Below, piece after piece: positions 17,365-26,900 of a DNA stretch of 64,000 nucleotides. Under the pieces are notes generated by a model. It ran no database searches, had not been told where the DNA came from, and saw only the letters and a program-made list of their open reading frames with translations. Numbering within the stretch: the stretch's first letter is position 1; every line of letters begins with the position of its first letter. The stretch is from an uncultured Shewanella sp. (lineage in GTDB: Bacteria > Pseudomonadota > Gammaproteobacteria > Enterobacterales > Shewanellaceae): the NCBI GenBank assembly GCA_947503555.1, contig CANNEE010000002.1:400883-464882 (forward strand), written 5' to 3'. A program made the translations under genes and the position numbers.

Positions 17365-17820
17365 TTATGGTACAAACTTCACTAAAGTATGGTTTTCAGA
17401 ACTAAGTTCAGATTCGATGACTTGGGAAATGACATCCCAATCGCCACCAGCCAATCCAGCACCAATTAGCGGGTAACCAATTCTAGCTCCACTAAATTCC
17501 GTTTTTAACTGGGCAAATATCTTTTGAATAGCATCATAGTCTGCTTTAATACCTCGTCCTCGCCAGTTGAACTGGGTATAAGCATTTATGATTGTTATTG
17601 ACTTTCCGTTTCGTTGAACAGTTGCTTGTGAGTATGAGCCAAGCTTAGCTTTTGAACCTTTCTCTGTTTCTAGATCTGCTTGGAATGCTTCAGGGAATTC
17701 GATTTTGATCGCTTTGGCAATACCTGCTCCCATGGTGCAAAAGCAATTACATCCATGAATAATAACGTCAAATTCACCATTTAATGCAAGTTTTATTAAA
17801 TCGCCTTCAATGGTTTTCAC
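17365..17820 (-). CDS. Macro domain protein (ADP-ribose binding/hydrolysis)
   Basis: A 151-residue stand-alone macro domain. The ADP-ribose loops are evident: the start MKTIEGDLIKLALNGEFDVI, the first loop GCNCFCTMGAGIAKAI and the second loop RIGYPLIGAGLAGGDWDVI. The GCNCFCTMGAGIA form of loop 1 is that of the ALC1/TARG1-like branch, also common in phages, whose members remove ADP-ribose from glutamate or from ADP-ribose-1''-phosphate. The start ATG follows AAGGAGTACTAGTG. It is not next to a recognisable ADP-ribosyltransferase; its only same-strand neighbour is an orphan gene. Together with the gene-poor stretch beyond, this looks like a small accessory insertion between rsuA and a chemoreceptor. 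Confidence 0.88.
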   Translation of the reverse strand: MKTIEGDLIKLALNGEFDVIIHGCNCFCTMGAGIAKAIKIEFPEAFQADLETEKGSKAKLGSYSQATVQRNGKSITIINAYTQFNWRGRGIKADYDAIQKIFAQLKTEFSGARIGYPLIGAGLAGGDWDVISQVIESELSSENHTLVKFVP

Positions 17821-17922
17821 TAGTACTCCTTAGTGCCTCACTAATAGGCGTATACAATACTTTGGTTAAAATTAATGACAAAGGAACATAAACCAAGGGG
17901 TTGAGCCTTTTTGAACTGCTTA

Positions 17923-18222
17923 TTATGTAAGGTTTGTGCCAATTAATACTCGCAATATACGAAGACCTTGATTAGATACATCTGGTATCGCTTTATTATG
18001 CCAACCAGCATTTAATTGTCCAACAGCAATTTCAAACAACTCTTTATGTGAAAGGTTGTTATATTTATCAAAACTTTTGAATTCAAGATGGCAATTAAAG
18101 TCGACTTTGCAATCCATGTCGTTAAATTGACAGTCCAAATTTAGTCCTTTACCCCACCTTTTGTCATTTGTAATCACCGTTACAGTAATTTCCCTGTTGA
18201 GAAAGTTGAGCTGTGATTTCAT
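17923..18222 (-). CDS. Orphan protein of unknown function
   Basis: A 99-residue protein that I do not recognise. The start ATG at 18222 has TGAGAAGTCAT before it; the frame continues upstream to 18273, but that part has no ribosome site. The sequence looks globular: beta-rich in the first half (ITVTVITNDKRWGKGLNLDC, then DCKVDFNCHLEF), then a helical region (SHKELFEIAVGQLNAGWHNK) and a hydrophobic end (GLRILRVLIG). It has three cysteines, no signal peptide and no membrane segment. It lies 102 bases upstream of the macro-domain gene on the same strand, so the two could be co-transcribed. No function is proposed. Confidence 0.55.
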   Translation of the reverse strand: MKSQLNFLNREITVTVITNDKRWGKGLNLDCQFNDMDCKVDFNCHLEFKSFDKYNNLSHKELFEIAVGQLNAGWHNKAIPDVSNQGLRILRVLIGTNLT

Positions 18223-18967
18223 ATGACTTCTCAGTTGCAAAAGAGTGTAATAGCAATAATTCCCGTGATACACGCAGCATCAAACTGTAAAGCTCTATCA
18301 GTAATATTGGTTATTGATTAATAATAACAGTGGTTTAACTAGATGAGTGCAGCAGGGTAAGCTTAGTCATGTATTGTAGTTGTCTCCCTTTCTGCAAGAA
18401 ACTGTAAAGTTATTCCTTGATGGTTCAACCACCATTTTTACTGTGCTGAATGCTTGAGATATGCCCATCAGTTGTAAGCAATGAGTTCTCTATTATGGTT
18501 GCTTGAGTTAGTGGTAAATCGAAGAGAGTGATACCTACAGGTGCAGATATGGCCGCGAGCTTCCTTTTTGCTTAGCATACAGGGACGTACTAGTAGTGCC
18601 TCGCAGCAGTAACTACAGATGCGTTGCTCATCCATATCCATGTGATTACTACAATCGTGTGTTCCTATATAGAACCTCCGCTGAACAGGTGCTAGGTTAC
18701 AGTAATCTAGCAGTCACATTAGTAGCGAGTTGATTATCATAAGAATGTGGTCTTACTGGCTCAACTGTCGCTCCTCAATGGCAAATACTCGTTGATATGC
18801 TCATCACAGATACTCTCTAGACTTAACCCTTTGTTAAGCCTTTACTATTGTAAGTTTTATGAATGTTTTATGACAATTAGCCTCTAACCCCTAAGTTGTG
18901 CACAAATCTCAGTATTATGGACTAGTGTTTTATGGTCGTTATTGACTTTGATACTTATGGAGGAGTT
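18223..18967. other. Gene-poor 0.75-kb region
   Basis: No convincing coding frame is seen on either strand. Present are a hairpin at 18691-18711 (GCTAGGTTAC / GTAATCTAGC with one G-T pair), a near-palindrome GTTCCTATATAGAAC (18661-18675), and a hairpin-like GATGGTTCAACCACCAT followed by TTTTTAC near 18430. The last ~120 bases should hold the promoter of the chemoreceptor gene. The region could be decayed accessory DNA. Confidence 0.4.
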
Positions 18968-20830
18968 ATGCTGATCCGTCACAAGCTGTTGTTAACTGCT
19001 TTTATCTCTATTTTTGCGCTAGTGTTGATGTTTATTCTACAAAGGTATACCAGCTCAGTTGCCGATGAACTGTCTCACACCGCTCAGGATATTATTAAGC
19101 TTGAAGCAGGTGTCCTCGCATTAAGAAAGCATGAAAAAGACTTTTTTCAACGATTGGACACGCAATATTTACAGAAACACCAAGAAGTCTTCAGAGAGAT
19201 GGAGAGCTTGGTAAATCGAATGCAGGCCGATTTTACTCGCTATGATATTCCTGATACCGCTTTGAGCTCTTTTTTGACGAGTTTACGCGTCTATGAACAA
19301 CAGTTTGTTGAATTAGTTCAGCTAAAAGAGCAAATAGGGTTAACTCCAAAAACCGGATTGTATGGGCAGCTACGGGCTGCGGTTCACAATGTTGAGTCGT
19401 TAGTGAAACAACATGAAATGCCTGAGTTATTAGTTGATATGTTGCAGCTTAGACGTAATGAAAAGGATTTTATGCTTAGGCGTAAGATGAGTTATATCGA
19501 AAAGTTTGATCGCAATATTAATAAGTTTAATCAAGCATTGACTGAAAGTGAGTTAGAAGGAAGTGAGCAGATCCAAATCGACAACCTGATGAGTCAATAT
19601 CAGCGAGATTTTCATCAGTTGGTGAAGATGGAGCAGCTTTTTGGTTTAGATGAAAAGTCTGGAAAGATGGGGGAGTTGAGGGCATCGATTGCGGCCACAG
19701 AGCAGGATGTTAAACAGCTTATTGAGTTAGCCAATGTTGCGATAGATGAGCTACAGCAAAGTGCATTTGTAATGGGATTGAGTATTTTCATTGTGATCAC
19801 CGCGCTATTAGCTACATCCACCTGGATAATTATTCGCAGCATTATCAAGCCAGTGGCTGATATTAATAAGGTGATCACTCAAATTGAAGTAGAGAATAAC
19901 CTATCGTTGCGATGCAATACTTCATCTAACGATGAAATAGGCGAGATAGCCAAGCATGTCAACAGTTTGGTGACTGGGTTCAGTCAGCTCATTAGTCAGG
20001 TTAATCAATCAATTGCCAGTATGAATAGTGCCTGTGAAGAGTTATCTAACAATGCCTCTCTGACTTCCCAAGGTGTGGCTAAGCAGGTGGGAGAAACTGA
20101 TATGGTGGCCACCGCTGTAACGCAAATGAGTGCCACCATAGATGAGATTGCTCACAGCACTGAACATGCGGCGAGTCGAGCGCAGTTTACCAATGATAAT
20201 GCCCAGCTGGGTAAGCAAGAAGTCGATCAAACCGTCGAGATTATCAATCATTTATCTGAGAAGTTGGCTGAGTCTGCCGATGTGGTGGCTAAGCTGGAAC
20301 AAGATAGTCAGACTATAGGCAGTGTGTTAGACGTGATTAAAGGTATTGCCGAGCAAACCAATTTGCTTGCGTTAAATGCGGCAATTGAAGCGGCCAGAGC
20401 GGGAGAGCAGGGGCGTGGTTTTGCTGTCGTTGCCGATGAGGTTCGCAGTCTAGCGATGCGAACTCAAGAATCGACCCAGGAAATAGCCAATATCATTCAG
20501 ACACTTCAAGGCAGAACTCAAGCGATTGTTGAGCTGATGCAGGTGAGCCAAATCCAAGGGGAAGAGAGTGCGGCGCAATCCCAAAAAGCGGGAAGTTTAT
20601 TGGAGCAGATCAATCAAGATGTTACTAATATCATGGATATGAGCACCCAGATCGCGGCGGCTATTGAACAGCAGAGCAAAGTGGCTGCTGAGGTTGGGCG
20701 AAATGTGGTGGTGATTCGCGATATTGCCAATGATTCAGCAACTGCTGCGGATAAAAATGCTTACACCTCACAAGAGGTGAAACTCAATGCTCAGCAATTG
20801 CACACTGCAGTACAGAAGTTTAATTGCTAA
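18968..20830 (+). CDS. Methyl-accepting chemotaxis protein with HBM-type sensor
   Basis: A 620-residue chemoreceptor. The start ATG at 18968 is set by the strong ribosome site GGAGGAGTT, not by the longer frame from 18932. A membrane helix (about 6-26) precedes a long all-helical periplasmic region (about 30-262). That region contains the paired [11 protein letters not shown] and [13 protein letters not shown] motifs typical of helical bimodular (HBM) sensors, known in McpS to bind small organic acids. A second helix (about 268-292), a HAMP domain and the signalling domain follow. The conserved hairpin tip reads [20 protein letters not shown], and the C-terminal ending shows no CheR-binding pentapeptide. 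It signals through CheA/CheW at the cell pole. Confidence 0.92.
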   Translation: MLIRHKLLLTAFISIFALVLMFILQRYTSSVADELSHTAQDIIKLEAGVLALRKHEKDFFQRLDTQYLQKHQEVFREMESLVNRMQADFTRYDIPDTALSSFLTSLRVYEQQFVELVQLKEQIGLTPKTGLYGQLRAAVHNVESLVKQHEMPELLVDMLQLRRNEKDFMLRRKMSYIEKFDRNINKFNQALTESELEGSEQIQIDNLMSQYQRDFHQLVKMEQLFGLDEKSGKMGELRASIAATEQDVKQLIELANVAIDELQQSAFVMGLSIFIVITALLATSTWIIIRSIIKPVADINKVITQIEVENNLSLRCNTSSNDEIGEIAKHVNSLVTGFSQLISQVNQSIASMNSACEELSNNASLTSQGVAKQVGETDMVATAVTQMSATIDEIAHSTEHAASRAQFTNDNAQLGKQEVDQTVEIINHLSEKLAESADVVAKLEQDSQTIGSVLDVIKGIAEQTNLLALNAAIEAARAGEQGRGFAVVADEVRSLAMRTQESTQEIANIIQTLQGRTQAIVELMQVSQIQGEESAAQSQKAGSLLEQINQDVTNIMDMSTQIAAAIEQQSKVAAEVGRNVVVIRDIANDSATAADKNAYTSQEVKLNAQQLHTAVQKFNC

Positions 20831-20985
20831 AAATGACTAGCTGACATTGAATTTTGGTAAAGCTGAGTACAGAAGTGTCATAGTGAAGGTACACTTCTGA
20901 TTAAAGTGCATTAAGCGCTAAGAAAAAAGCGCATTTGTTAGAACAGTGACTAAACTTAATTTAGTTAGTCTACTTATGTACTTTG

Positions 20986-22554
20986 ATGAAAATTAGTCAT
21001 TTTTCTGCGCTGCTTATCATAATTACCTTGCTGACTTCAGTGACTATCTCTGGAGTCTTTTTTCATTTTGTTTATTTGCCTCAGTTTCAAGAAGAACAGG
21101 ATTACCAACATAATCGAGAGCTAAGGGCGATAGAAAAAGCCCTGCTCTATGCTCAAAGGGATTTAGACACGCTCACACAGGATTATGCTGTTTGGGATGA
21201 AATGGTCGATATGATTGATGGCCAAAGTCAATTTGAAGCTCTAGATTCTCAGACCATGTTAAAGAGCTATGAACTTGCCAATATCGATGCTGTTTACCTG
21301 TTTGATGCCAAGGGCCAAATCATATTCTCATTACCTTTGACCTTAGATTTTAGCTTCGCAAACGTACAAAGTGGGGATAGGTGGAAAGGGGCTGTTATCC
21401 CTTCCGATGAACAGCTTGCCAGTGAGGTGATCAGTAAAAGAACTGGCTACTTACTTATTAATAATGTTCCAGTTTATTTTAGTAATGTCTCTGTATTGCC
21501 CTCTATTGGTAAAGGGAAGGTAGCAGGTAGTTTGATGACATTAAGAATACTCGACTCGCGTTTAATAGAAGAGATTGAAGACTTAACTCTGACATCGTTT
21601 TCTTTATTTGATGAGGGGAAGTTGGCCATTGAAAGCAAGTCGGAGCATCAATCTCATCCTCAAGCGCGAGCGCCCCATTCATCTGAATTGCAAATTAACG
21701 ATGTGTTTGGTCATCCCGCATTTTATCTTAGGTTATTGAGTCATCACTATATAATCCCTAAGTTCTTTTCTACCGAGACTATCTTTATTTTTATCGCGTT
21801 TTTTATCGCTTCAATTGCTGTGGTGATTCCTATCTCTTGGGCTTTTTTAAAGCCGATTACCCAAATAAATCTTGTTTTGAGGAAGATGACTCGACATGGT
21901 GGTGTTATCAAAATTCCGACCAGAATGTTTATCGATGAAATAAAGTTATTGGCTAATTCATTTAATACCTTGCTCGATAAAATTGATCGGCATCAGAATT
22001 ATTTAGAATCACTCTCGATAAAAGATCCCTTAACCGGTATCGCGAACAGGCGAGGTTTGGAAGCATTTGCAGATAGAGCATTTAATGAATGGCAACAAGG
22101 TAAAGGGTGTTTAGGCTTTTTGATGATAGATATCGATGATTTTAAAGCCTATAACGATGCCTTAGGACATATTGCGGGTGATAGAGCCATTCTCAATATT
22201 GCTCAGACCTTAATGTTAGAGTGCAAGCGCCGAGGGGAGTCGGTTACTCGGTATGGCGGTGAAGAGTTCTGTGTGATTATTCAGGGAGAAAATACCAAGC
22301 AGATGGAAGTCTTGGCTGACAGAATGTTAAAGCGAATAAGGCTGCTAGCTATTCATCATCCTGAAAATGAGAAGGGTTTTGTTAGTATCAGCATAGGTGG
22401 CGTTTTCTTTTCCCGTATGCATCCTCAACTCGCGCTTTCATCATGGCAACAGATGGTAGAGTTGGCCGACGAGCAGTTATATAAAGCCAAATCACAAGGA
22501 AAAGATAGGTTAGTTAGTCATACAGCGTCTGCTGAGTTAAAGCTTGTTCCTTGA
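20986..22554 (+). CDS. CHASE4-GGDEF diguanylate cyclase
   Basis: A 522-residue membrane protein. A helix (about 7-27) precedes a periplasmic CHASE4 sensor (about 30-255, with DYAVWDEMVDMIDG and NIDAVYLFDAKGQII). A second helix (about 263-285), a HAMP-like linker and a C-terminal GGDEF domain (about 345-510) follow. The active-site motif is GGEEF (about 424), preceded by the usual DPLTGIANRRGLE and LMIDIDDFKAYND. It should make cyclic-di-GMP. The inhibitory I-site, expected as RxxD nine residues before the motif, reads RRGE here, so product inhibition may be weak. The ATG at 20986 lacks a good ribosome site. It follows the HBM chemoreceptor in the same direction with a 155-base gap. Confidence 0.9.
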   Translation: MKISHFSALLIIITLLTSVTISGVFFHFVYLPQFQEEQDYQHNRELRAIEKALLYAQRDLDTLTQDYAVWDEMVDMIDGQSQFEALDSQTMLKSYELANIDAVYLFDAKGQIIFSLPLTLDFSFANVQSGDRWKGAVIPSDEQLASEVISKRTGYLLINNVPVYFSNVSVLPSIGKGKVAGSLMTLRILDSRLIEEIEDLTLTSFSLFDEGKLAIESKSEHQSHPQARAPHSSELQINDVFGHPAFYLRLLSHHYIIPKFFSTETIFIFIAFFIASIAVVIPISWAFLKPITQINLVLRKMTRHGGVIKIPTRMFIDEIKLLANSFNTLLDKIDRHQNYLESLSIKDPLTGIANRRGLEAFADRAFNEWQQGKGCLGFLMIDIDDFKAYNDALGHIAGDRAILNIAQTLMLECKRRGESVTRYGGEEFCVIIQGENTKQMEVLADRMLKRIRLLAIHHPENEKGFVSISIGGVFFSRMHPQLALSSWQQMVELADEQLYKAKSQGKDRLVSHTASAELKLVP

Positions 22555-22759
22555 TAAATAACCTTAGCGAGGAGATAAACTGTCTGGCTCAAAACTGCTA
22601 ACTTACACCTTTGGGCTAGTTTGATTTGCATGTCGCCTGTTATTGAAGCGTTGTGTTGATTCGTACCACAAATAGCTATCTTGAATTCAGGTTTTTATAA
22701 AGCACTTAACTATTACATACTTGCTATGGCGACTATTTCGCTCAGAAATCAAATAAAGT

Positions 22760-22791
22760 GGCCGAATAGCGAGTTATCCCACTATTCGGCC
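22760..22791 (-). terminator. Hairpin, probable terminator of the 4HB chemoreceptor gene
   Basis: A perfect 10-bp inverted repeat GGCCGAATAG / CTATTCGGCC has a 12-nt loop. It lies 68 bases past the minus-strand chemoreceptor stop and on that strand is followed by ACTTTATTT. It is the only structure I see in the 22555-22858 gap. Confidence 0.55.
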
Positions 22792-22858
22792 TAGGTTGCC
22801 TCTTATTATAATATTTTGGGTTATCAAACAGGCAGTAAGTTATTACCCTTTTTCAATC

Positions 22859-24484
22859 TTACAGCTTAAACGCGCCCACTTGACTGCGCATATTGCTCGC
22901 AAGTTCGCTCAGTTTGTTGACAGAATCACTAAGCTCTTCTGCTGCAATGGTAGAGTGTTGCGCAATATCACTGATGGTGATGATGCTTTGATTAATACTT
23001 TCGGCGACACTGCTTTGCTCTTCCGCCGCAGTGGCAATGTGAGTATTCATTTCGGTAATGTTATCGACCGAGGTGACTATCTCTTTGAGTGCTTCTCCAG
23101 CAGAGTTCGCCTTGTTGTTGGCATCATCGACCTGTGATATGCCTATTTCCATCGACTTGACCGCTTCTTTTACGCCTTCTTGCAGGCTATCTATCATAGA
23201 TTCGATCTCCTGGGTCGACTCTTGTGTGCGTTGAGCTAAGGTTCTTACCTCATCGGCAACGACGGCAAACCCTCGTCCTTGCTCTCCGGCCCTTGCCGCT
23301 TCAATAGCGGCGTTGAGTGCCAGCAGATTGGTTTGTTCGGCTATGCCTTTAATCACATCGAGTACTTGGCCGATATTTTGGCTCTCGTTAGCGAGATGGC
23401 TTATGACTTTTGCTGTCTTTTGGATCTGCTCTGATAACTGTGACATGCTGTGAATCGATTGTTGCACAATTTCATTACCATTGGCTGCATTCGTATCTGC
23501 ATCTCTGGCTGAGTCAGCCGCTGCGGTAGTGCTTTGAGCCACCTCTGCAACTGTGGCAGTCATCTCATTCATCGCCGTTGCAGTTTGTTGAGTTTCAGCC
23601 TGTTGTTGATGCATGCGCTCATTGGTTTCTTGGGTAAAACTCGTGAGTCCATCGGCAGAGTCGTTAATGGTATTGGCGGCTTGAGATATGGAATTAAGAA
23701 TGCCTCGCAAGTGCTCTATGACTTGGGTGAGGTTAACCGAGATCTGTCCGAGCTCATCATCGTTAAAAGTTTTAAACTTGACTGTCAGATCTGAATCGGT
23801 TTTGACGAGCTTGAGATTATCTAAAATATTATCGATGGGATTCATCACACTGCGGTTAACCCACCAACCTAATACCATACTGGCAATAATTGCAATTAGT
23901 GTTAACACAATAAAAAGTGTCACAGAGGAGTCATGAATATCTTTAACCGCATCCTTTTCTTGCTCTGCAACGCTTAACTGCAGGCTCACTAGTTCACCAA
24001 TCTTGCCACTGATGGGATCGATAACTCGATAGAGTGGGACGATATTCTCTTCAAGTTGCCCTTCTATTTTGCCCGACAAGCCTGAAAGCTTGTTGATAAG
24101 CACGTTGATTTTGTCATTAGCTGGACCAAAGAGTTGATTAGCTTCATTGGCTAATCTTTCCTCTTCTTTGGTTAGCGTTGTTGCCATGTATTTCTTCCAC
24201 TTTTGAGCTATGTTATCGCTAGCATCTTCTAGCCCTTTCTTAGCTTCTTCTGCGGTAAAGTCACCAGCGTTGGCCTTATTGATGGCATCGATAACATAGA
24301 CTGCATAATCATCGGCGATGATTTTTAAATCTTCCAAGGGCACGACACGATCGTAATAGATGCTAGTAACACCATCTTCAATTTTTTCCATCATGGTGAC
24401 AGCGAGAATACAGATTGAAACGAGTAGAGTGAGGGGGACGAGAAAGCCCAAGATCATTTTTTGTTTAATGTTCAGGTTAAGCAT
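22859..24484 (-). CDS. Methyl-accepting chemotaxis protein with four-helix-bundle sensor
   Basis: A 541-residue chemoreceptor. Helix 1 (about 10-30) is followed by a helical periplasmic domain (about 32-185) of the 4HB_MCP type (the [20 protein letters not shown] region is characteristic). A second helix (about 188-210), HAMP (about 212-265) and the signalling domain with the tip [20 protein letters not shown] follow, ending in an ordinary C-terminus without the NWETF-type pentapeptide. The ligand is unknown. It is monocistronic, with a hairpin downstream. The start ATG at 24484 follows AAAAGGCGATCGAC. Confidence 0.92.
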   Translation of the reverse strand: MLNLNIKQKMILGFLVPLTLLVSICILAVTMMEKIEDGVTSIYYDRVVPLEDLKIIADDYAVYVIDAINKANAGDFTAEEAKKGLEDASDNIAQKWKKYMATTLTKEEERLANEANQLFGPANDKINVLINKLSGLSGKIEGQLEENIVPLYRVIDPISGKIGELVSLQLSVAEQEKDAVKDIHDSSVTLFIVLTLIAIIASMVLGWWVNRSVMNPIDNILDNLKLVKTDSDLTVKFKTFNDDELGQISVNLTQVIEHLRGILNSISQAANTINDSADGLTSFTQETNERMHQQQAETQQTATAMNEMTATVAEVAQSTTAAADSARDADTNAANGNEIVQQSIHSMSQLSEQIQKTAKVISHLANESQNIGQVLDVIKGIAEQTNLLALNAAIEAARAGEQGRGFAVVADEVRTLAQRTQESTQEIESMIDSLQEGVKEAVKSMEIGISQVDDANNKANSAGEALKEIVTSVDNITEMNTHIATAAEEQSSVAESINQSIITISDIAQHSTIAAEELSDSVNKLSELASNMRSQVGAFKL

Positions 24485-24619
24485 GTCGATCGCCTTTTAA
24501 GATCGAGAGGTAGCTTCCTTAACTAAGGCTCAGTTATTCCATATGAAGAGCCATAGATATAGGTATAGCAAAAAATGACCAAATTGCTTGAAAACAGAGT
24601 GAAGTTTCGATAGGAGAAA

Positions 24620-24657
24620 ACAAAAAAGCCCCGCGTTAGCGAGGCCTTTGCTAGATG
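24620..24657 (-). terminator. Terminator downstream of tRNA-Phe
   Basis: On the minus strand an imperfect GC-rich stem (GGCCTCGC / GCGGGGC with loop TAAC) is followed by a run of six T. It lies about 25 bases after the tRNA 3' end. Confidence 0.7.
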
Positions 24658-24677
24658 CCGCAGCACCTAATTGAATA

Positions 24678-24753
24678 TGGTGCCCGAACCCGGAATCGAA
24701 CCAGGGACACGAGGATTTTCAATCCTCTGCTCTACCAACTGAGCTATTCGGGC
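24678..24753 (-). tRNA. tRNA-Phe (GAA)
   Basis: A 76-nt cloverleaf on the minus strand begins GCCCGAATAGCTCAGTTGG and ends with an encoded CCA. The acceptor arms GCCCGAA / TTCGGGC pair perfectly. The anticodon stem-loop GGATTGAAAATCC places anticodon GAA. The T-arm is GGTTCGATTCC, and the whole is close to the enterobacterial tRNA-Phe. It stands alone with its own terminator; no integrase or island lies beside it. Confidence 0.97.
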
Positions 24754-24924
24754 GACGGGGTGCATTAAAAAGCTTTTGGCGGTTTGAGTCAACTATTTTC
24801 TTTATAATATTGCTAACTTTAGGTCGTTTGCCTGTCTTTTATACTTTATGTTGGATTTTACACCAATATAGCTTTTACTCTTACCATTTAAGCCTTGTAT
24901 GGGGTTAGGCCATTTATGGGCCAC

Positions 24925-25386
24925 TTAAGGCTTTACTGCGCGAACTATCGGATTTTGTAGGCTAATGAGTGTCTCAGTTGATTGAATCTCATCAATGGAT
25001 TGAATGCGGTTAATTAGCACATGCTGTAAGCCGTCGATAGACTGACACATGACTTTGACAAATACACTATAGTGGCCTGTGGTGTAATAGGCTTCGACGA
25101 CCTCTTCAAGGGCATTGAGTTTGGCGATAGCGGCAGGGTAATCTCCCGCGCTTTTAAGGTTGATACCGATAAAACAGCAAACATCGTAACCTAATGCTTT
25201 AGGATTAACGCTGATCTGTGCGCCAGTGATGATCCCTGCTTGCTTCATCTTTTCGACTCGCACATGTATGGTACCGGCGCTGACGCTAAAGCGCTTCGCT
25301 AGTTCGGCAAAAGGTGTGCGAGCATCTTGCATCAATGCTTCCAGAATTTGATTATCTAGCTGATCTCGCTGAAATGACATATCCAT
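24925..25386 (-). CDS. asnC: Lrp-family regulator AsnC
   Basis: A 153-residue Lrp/AsnC-family regulator. The N-terminal helix-turn-helix carries ARTPFAELAKRFSVSAGTIH and VRVEKMKQAGIITGAQI. The ligand-binding RAM domain carries LGYDVCCFIGINLKS, EAYYTTGHYSVFVKVMC and QSTETLISLQNPIVR. It matches E. coli AsnC through nearly its whole length, a closeness beyond generic family likeness. AsnC responds to asparagine and in enterics controls asnA. Here asnA and mioC are not adjacent, so the local target is unclear. The start ATG at 25386 has AAGGCAAAGTT upstream. Confidence 0.93.
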   Translation of the reverse strand: MDMSFQRDQLDNQILEALMQDARTPFAELAKRFSVSAGTIHVRVEKMKQAGIITGAQISVNPKALGYDVCCFIGINLKSAGDYPAAIAKLNALEEVVEAYYTTGHYSVFVKVMCQSIDGLQHVLINRIQSIDEIQSTETLISLQNPIVRAVKP

Positions 25387-25505
25387 AACTTTGCCTTACA
25401 TGAATTCAAGTTTGAACATGAATTTACGACTTTTATTGCATAAAAACCACTATTTTTACCATTTACTGTTAACTCAGTGGAGCAAAAATAGCCAAAACGC
25501 CTCTG

Positions 25506-25529
25506 ATGAGTGCGTGGTTATGCACTCAT
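25506..25529 (-). terminator. Hairpin after rluA, possible terminator
   Basis: ATGAGTGC / GCACTCAT forms a perfect 8-bp stem with an 8-nt loop, 17 bases after the rluA stop. No strong T-run follows, so termination is uncertain. Confidence 0.4.
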
Positions 25530-25545
25530 TAAAGATGATAATGAC

Positions 25546-26223
25546 TTATTGTTCGCCTTCGGCCTGAAGAAAAGGAACCTCGGCGTTGAAGGTCATTGGC
25601 TCTCCACTATAGGGATGAGCTATGGTTAGGCTGGTGGCGTGGAGCAATAATCTATCGGCAAGCTTTTTAGCGAGAGGATCTGCGTAGAAGCCATCGCCAA
25701 GAATAGGGTGGCCTAGTGCCATCATATGAACTCTGAGTTGATGGGAGCGGCCTGTTATCGGCGTGAGCTTGACTAGTGTCGAGCGTTGCCCTTTGCTCTC
25801 CACTTCATAGTGGGTGAGGGAAGGCTTACCTATCTTATGGTCGACTTTCTGTTTTGGTCTATTTGGCCAGTCACAAATCAGCGGCAGCTCGACACTGCCA
25901 GTTGCTTGTTTCACATGACCAGCGACTCGAGCAAAGTAAGTTTTTTGGGTTTCACGATCGCGAAATTGCCGCTTGAGCTCTTTTTCTGCATTACGCCTAA
26001 GGGCTACTACTATGACGCCAGAAGTCGCCATATCCAGTCTGTGCACGATTTGCGCATTAGGATGTTGTTCAAGTACTCGGCTATAAACGCTGTCATTGTG
26101 GGCGGGATCGCGTCCCGGCACGCTAAGTAGTCCTGACGGTTTGTTGACCACCAAAATATCTTTATCTTGATGAAGAATATCCAGCCATGGCTCGGTGGGT
26201 GGTTGGTATACAAAATCAGGCAT
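25546..26223 (-). CDS. rluA: Dual-specificity pseudouridine synthase RluA
   Basis: A 225-residue RluA-family enzyme without an S4 domain. The catalytic motif VHRLDMATSGVIVVAL (Asp about residue 64), VVNKPSGLLSVPGRDP, LPLICDWPNRPKQKVDHKIG and TGRSHQLRVHMMALGHPILG are near-identical to E. coli RluA, including the RluA-specific CDWPNRPKQK block. It modifies U746 of 23S rRNA and U32 of several tRNAs. The ATG at 26223 is chosen over an upstream TTG at 26253, because the homologous region begins there and because GAGCAAAGATT precedes it. A structured repeat begins 88 bases upstream of this start. Confidence 0.93.
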   Translation of the reverse strand: MPDFVYQPPTEPWLDILHQDKDILVVNKPSGLLSVPGRDPAHNDSVYSRVLEQHPNAQIVHRLDMATSGVIVVALRRNAEKELKRQFRDRETQKTYFARVAGHVKQATGSVELPLICDWPNRPKQKVDHKIGKPSLTHYEVESKGQRSTLVKLTPITGRSHQLRVHMMALGHPILGDGFYADPLAKKLADRLLLHATSLTIAHPYSGEPMTFNAEVPFLQAEGEQ

Positions 26224-26310
26224 AATCTTTGCTCGGTTAAAACTGCGCGGCAAAGATAACCTTAGCTAGCGGTAGATGCAAGCTGCTCGTCGTTTTGATA
26301 CCAGATAGCC

Positions 26311-26578
26311 TAGGGGCTGTTGATCTTTCAAGGTTGTTTTTGCAGCGGTTTACAGCGTGCTTAAACAAGGCAGAGCTTGTGCGGTGTAGTTATTCTACAT
26401 AAATAAGCGATAACGCAGTAGAAGTGCGCTGTAAACGCTGCCCTTTGGGCGCGATTCAATGACATTTTCTCCTTGTTGAACGAGAATTTACTTAGATTGC
26501 TAAGCTTCACCTCGTTCGCCGCGATAAAATGCCATTGACTGAGCGCAAAAACTAATCTGCAAAGGTCAACAGTCCCTA
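26311..26578. repeat. Structured MITE-like intergenic repeat, copy 2
   Basis: This 268-bp near copy of 8132-8398 lies in the same orientation. Its terminal inverted repeats are better matched than in copy 1: TAGGGGCTGTTGATCTTT at the left, and TAGGGACTGTTGACCTTT reading in from the right on the other strand. The two long stem regions are retained. Differences from copy 1 in the stem regions fall almost entirely in loops, bulges or linkers (for example the TTC to TTT loop of GCCC-GGGC). The last three bases, 26576-26578, form the TAG stop of the adjacent minus-strand membrane-protein gene, the same arrangement as copy 1. No protein is encoded. It fits an immobile or passively mobilised element; no transposase is in the window. 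Confidence 0.8.
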
Positions 26579-26866
26579 AGAAAACGCGTCACCGTTTAAG
26601 TGCATTATGGTGAAGGTCCAAACCACAAAAGCCAGCGGTATATGCACTAGACCGTAGAAGACTTGATCTAAGCGTTTCATTCCCTGTGCTTGCCAAGTTA
26701 AATAGCAGTGCATAAGGATAATCGCCGGAAATAGGCAATAAAGAGGCACTAGGGCTATCAGGCTTGCTGGTGGAAAAATCACGCCTGCAATCAGTGCCCA
26801 CAACACCATAATGCCAGTGGTAATTGGCGGCGCGGCAATAGGATATTGCTCTGGATAGGGGAACAT
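26576..26866 (-). CDS. Small three-helix membrane protein, unknown function
   Basis: A 96-residue protein that I do not recognise by family. It has three clear hydrophobic segments (about residues 15-36, 40-60 and 72-90) and short loops. The N-terminus (MFPYPEQYPIAAPPITTGIM) is proline-rich. The start ATG at 26866 follows AAGGAAGAGC, a good ribosome site, so it is very likely translated. It is the last of three same-strand genes (membrane protein 27419-27829, methyltransferase 26901-27419, this one), which may be one operon. Its TAG stop is the outer end of the structured repeat, so the element lies immediately against the coding sequence without altering it. Confidence 0.65.
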   Translation of the reverse strand: MFPYPEQYPIAAPPITTGIMVLWALIAGVIFPPASLIALVPLYCLFPAIILMHCYLTWQAQGMKRLDQVFYGLVHIPLAFVVWTFTIMHLNGDAFS

Positions 26867-26900
26867 GCTCTTCCTTAAGGTTTTTATTTTGTTAGGCTAA

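Noticed and set aside
18932-18967. Upstream extension of the HBM chemoreceptor
   Set aside because: The strong GGAGGAG site points to the ATG at 18968, and the extension would precede the first membrane helix without any family support.
24678-24753. tRNA-Phe as an attachment site of a genomic island
   Set aside because: There is no integrase, no repeat of the tRNA 3' end nearby, and both flanks hold ordinary core genes.
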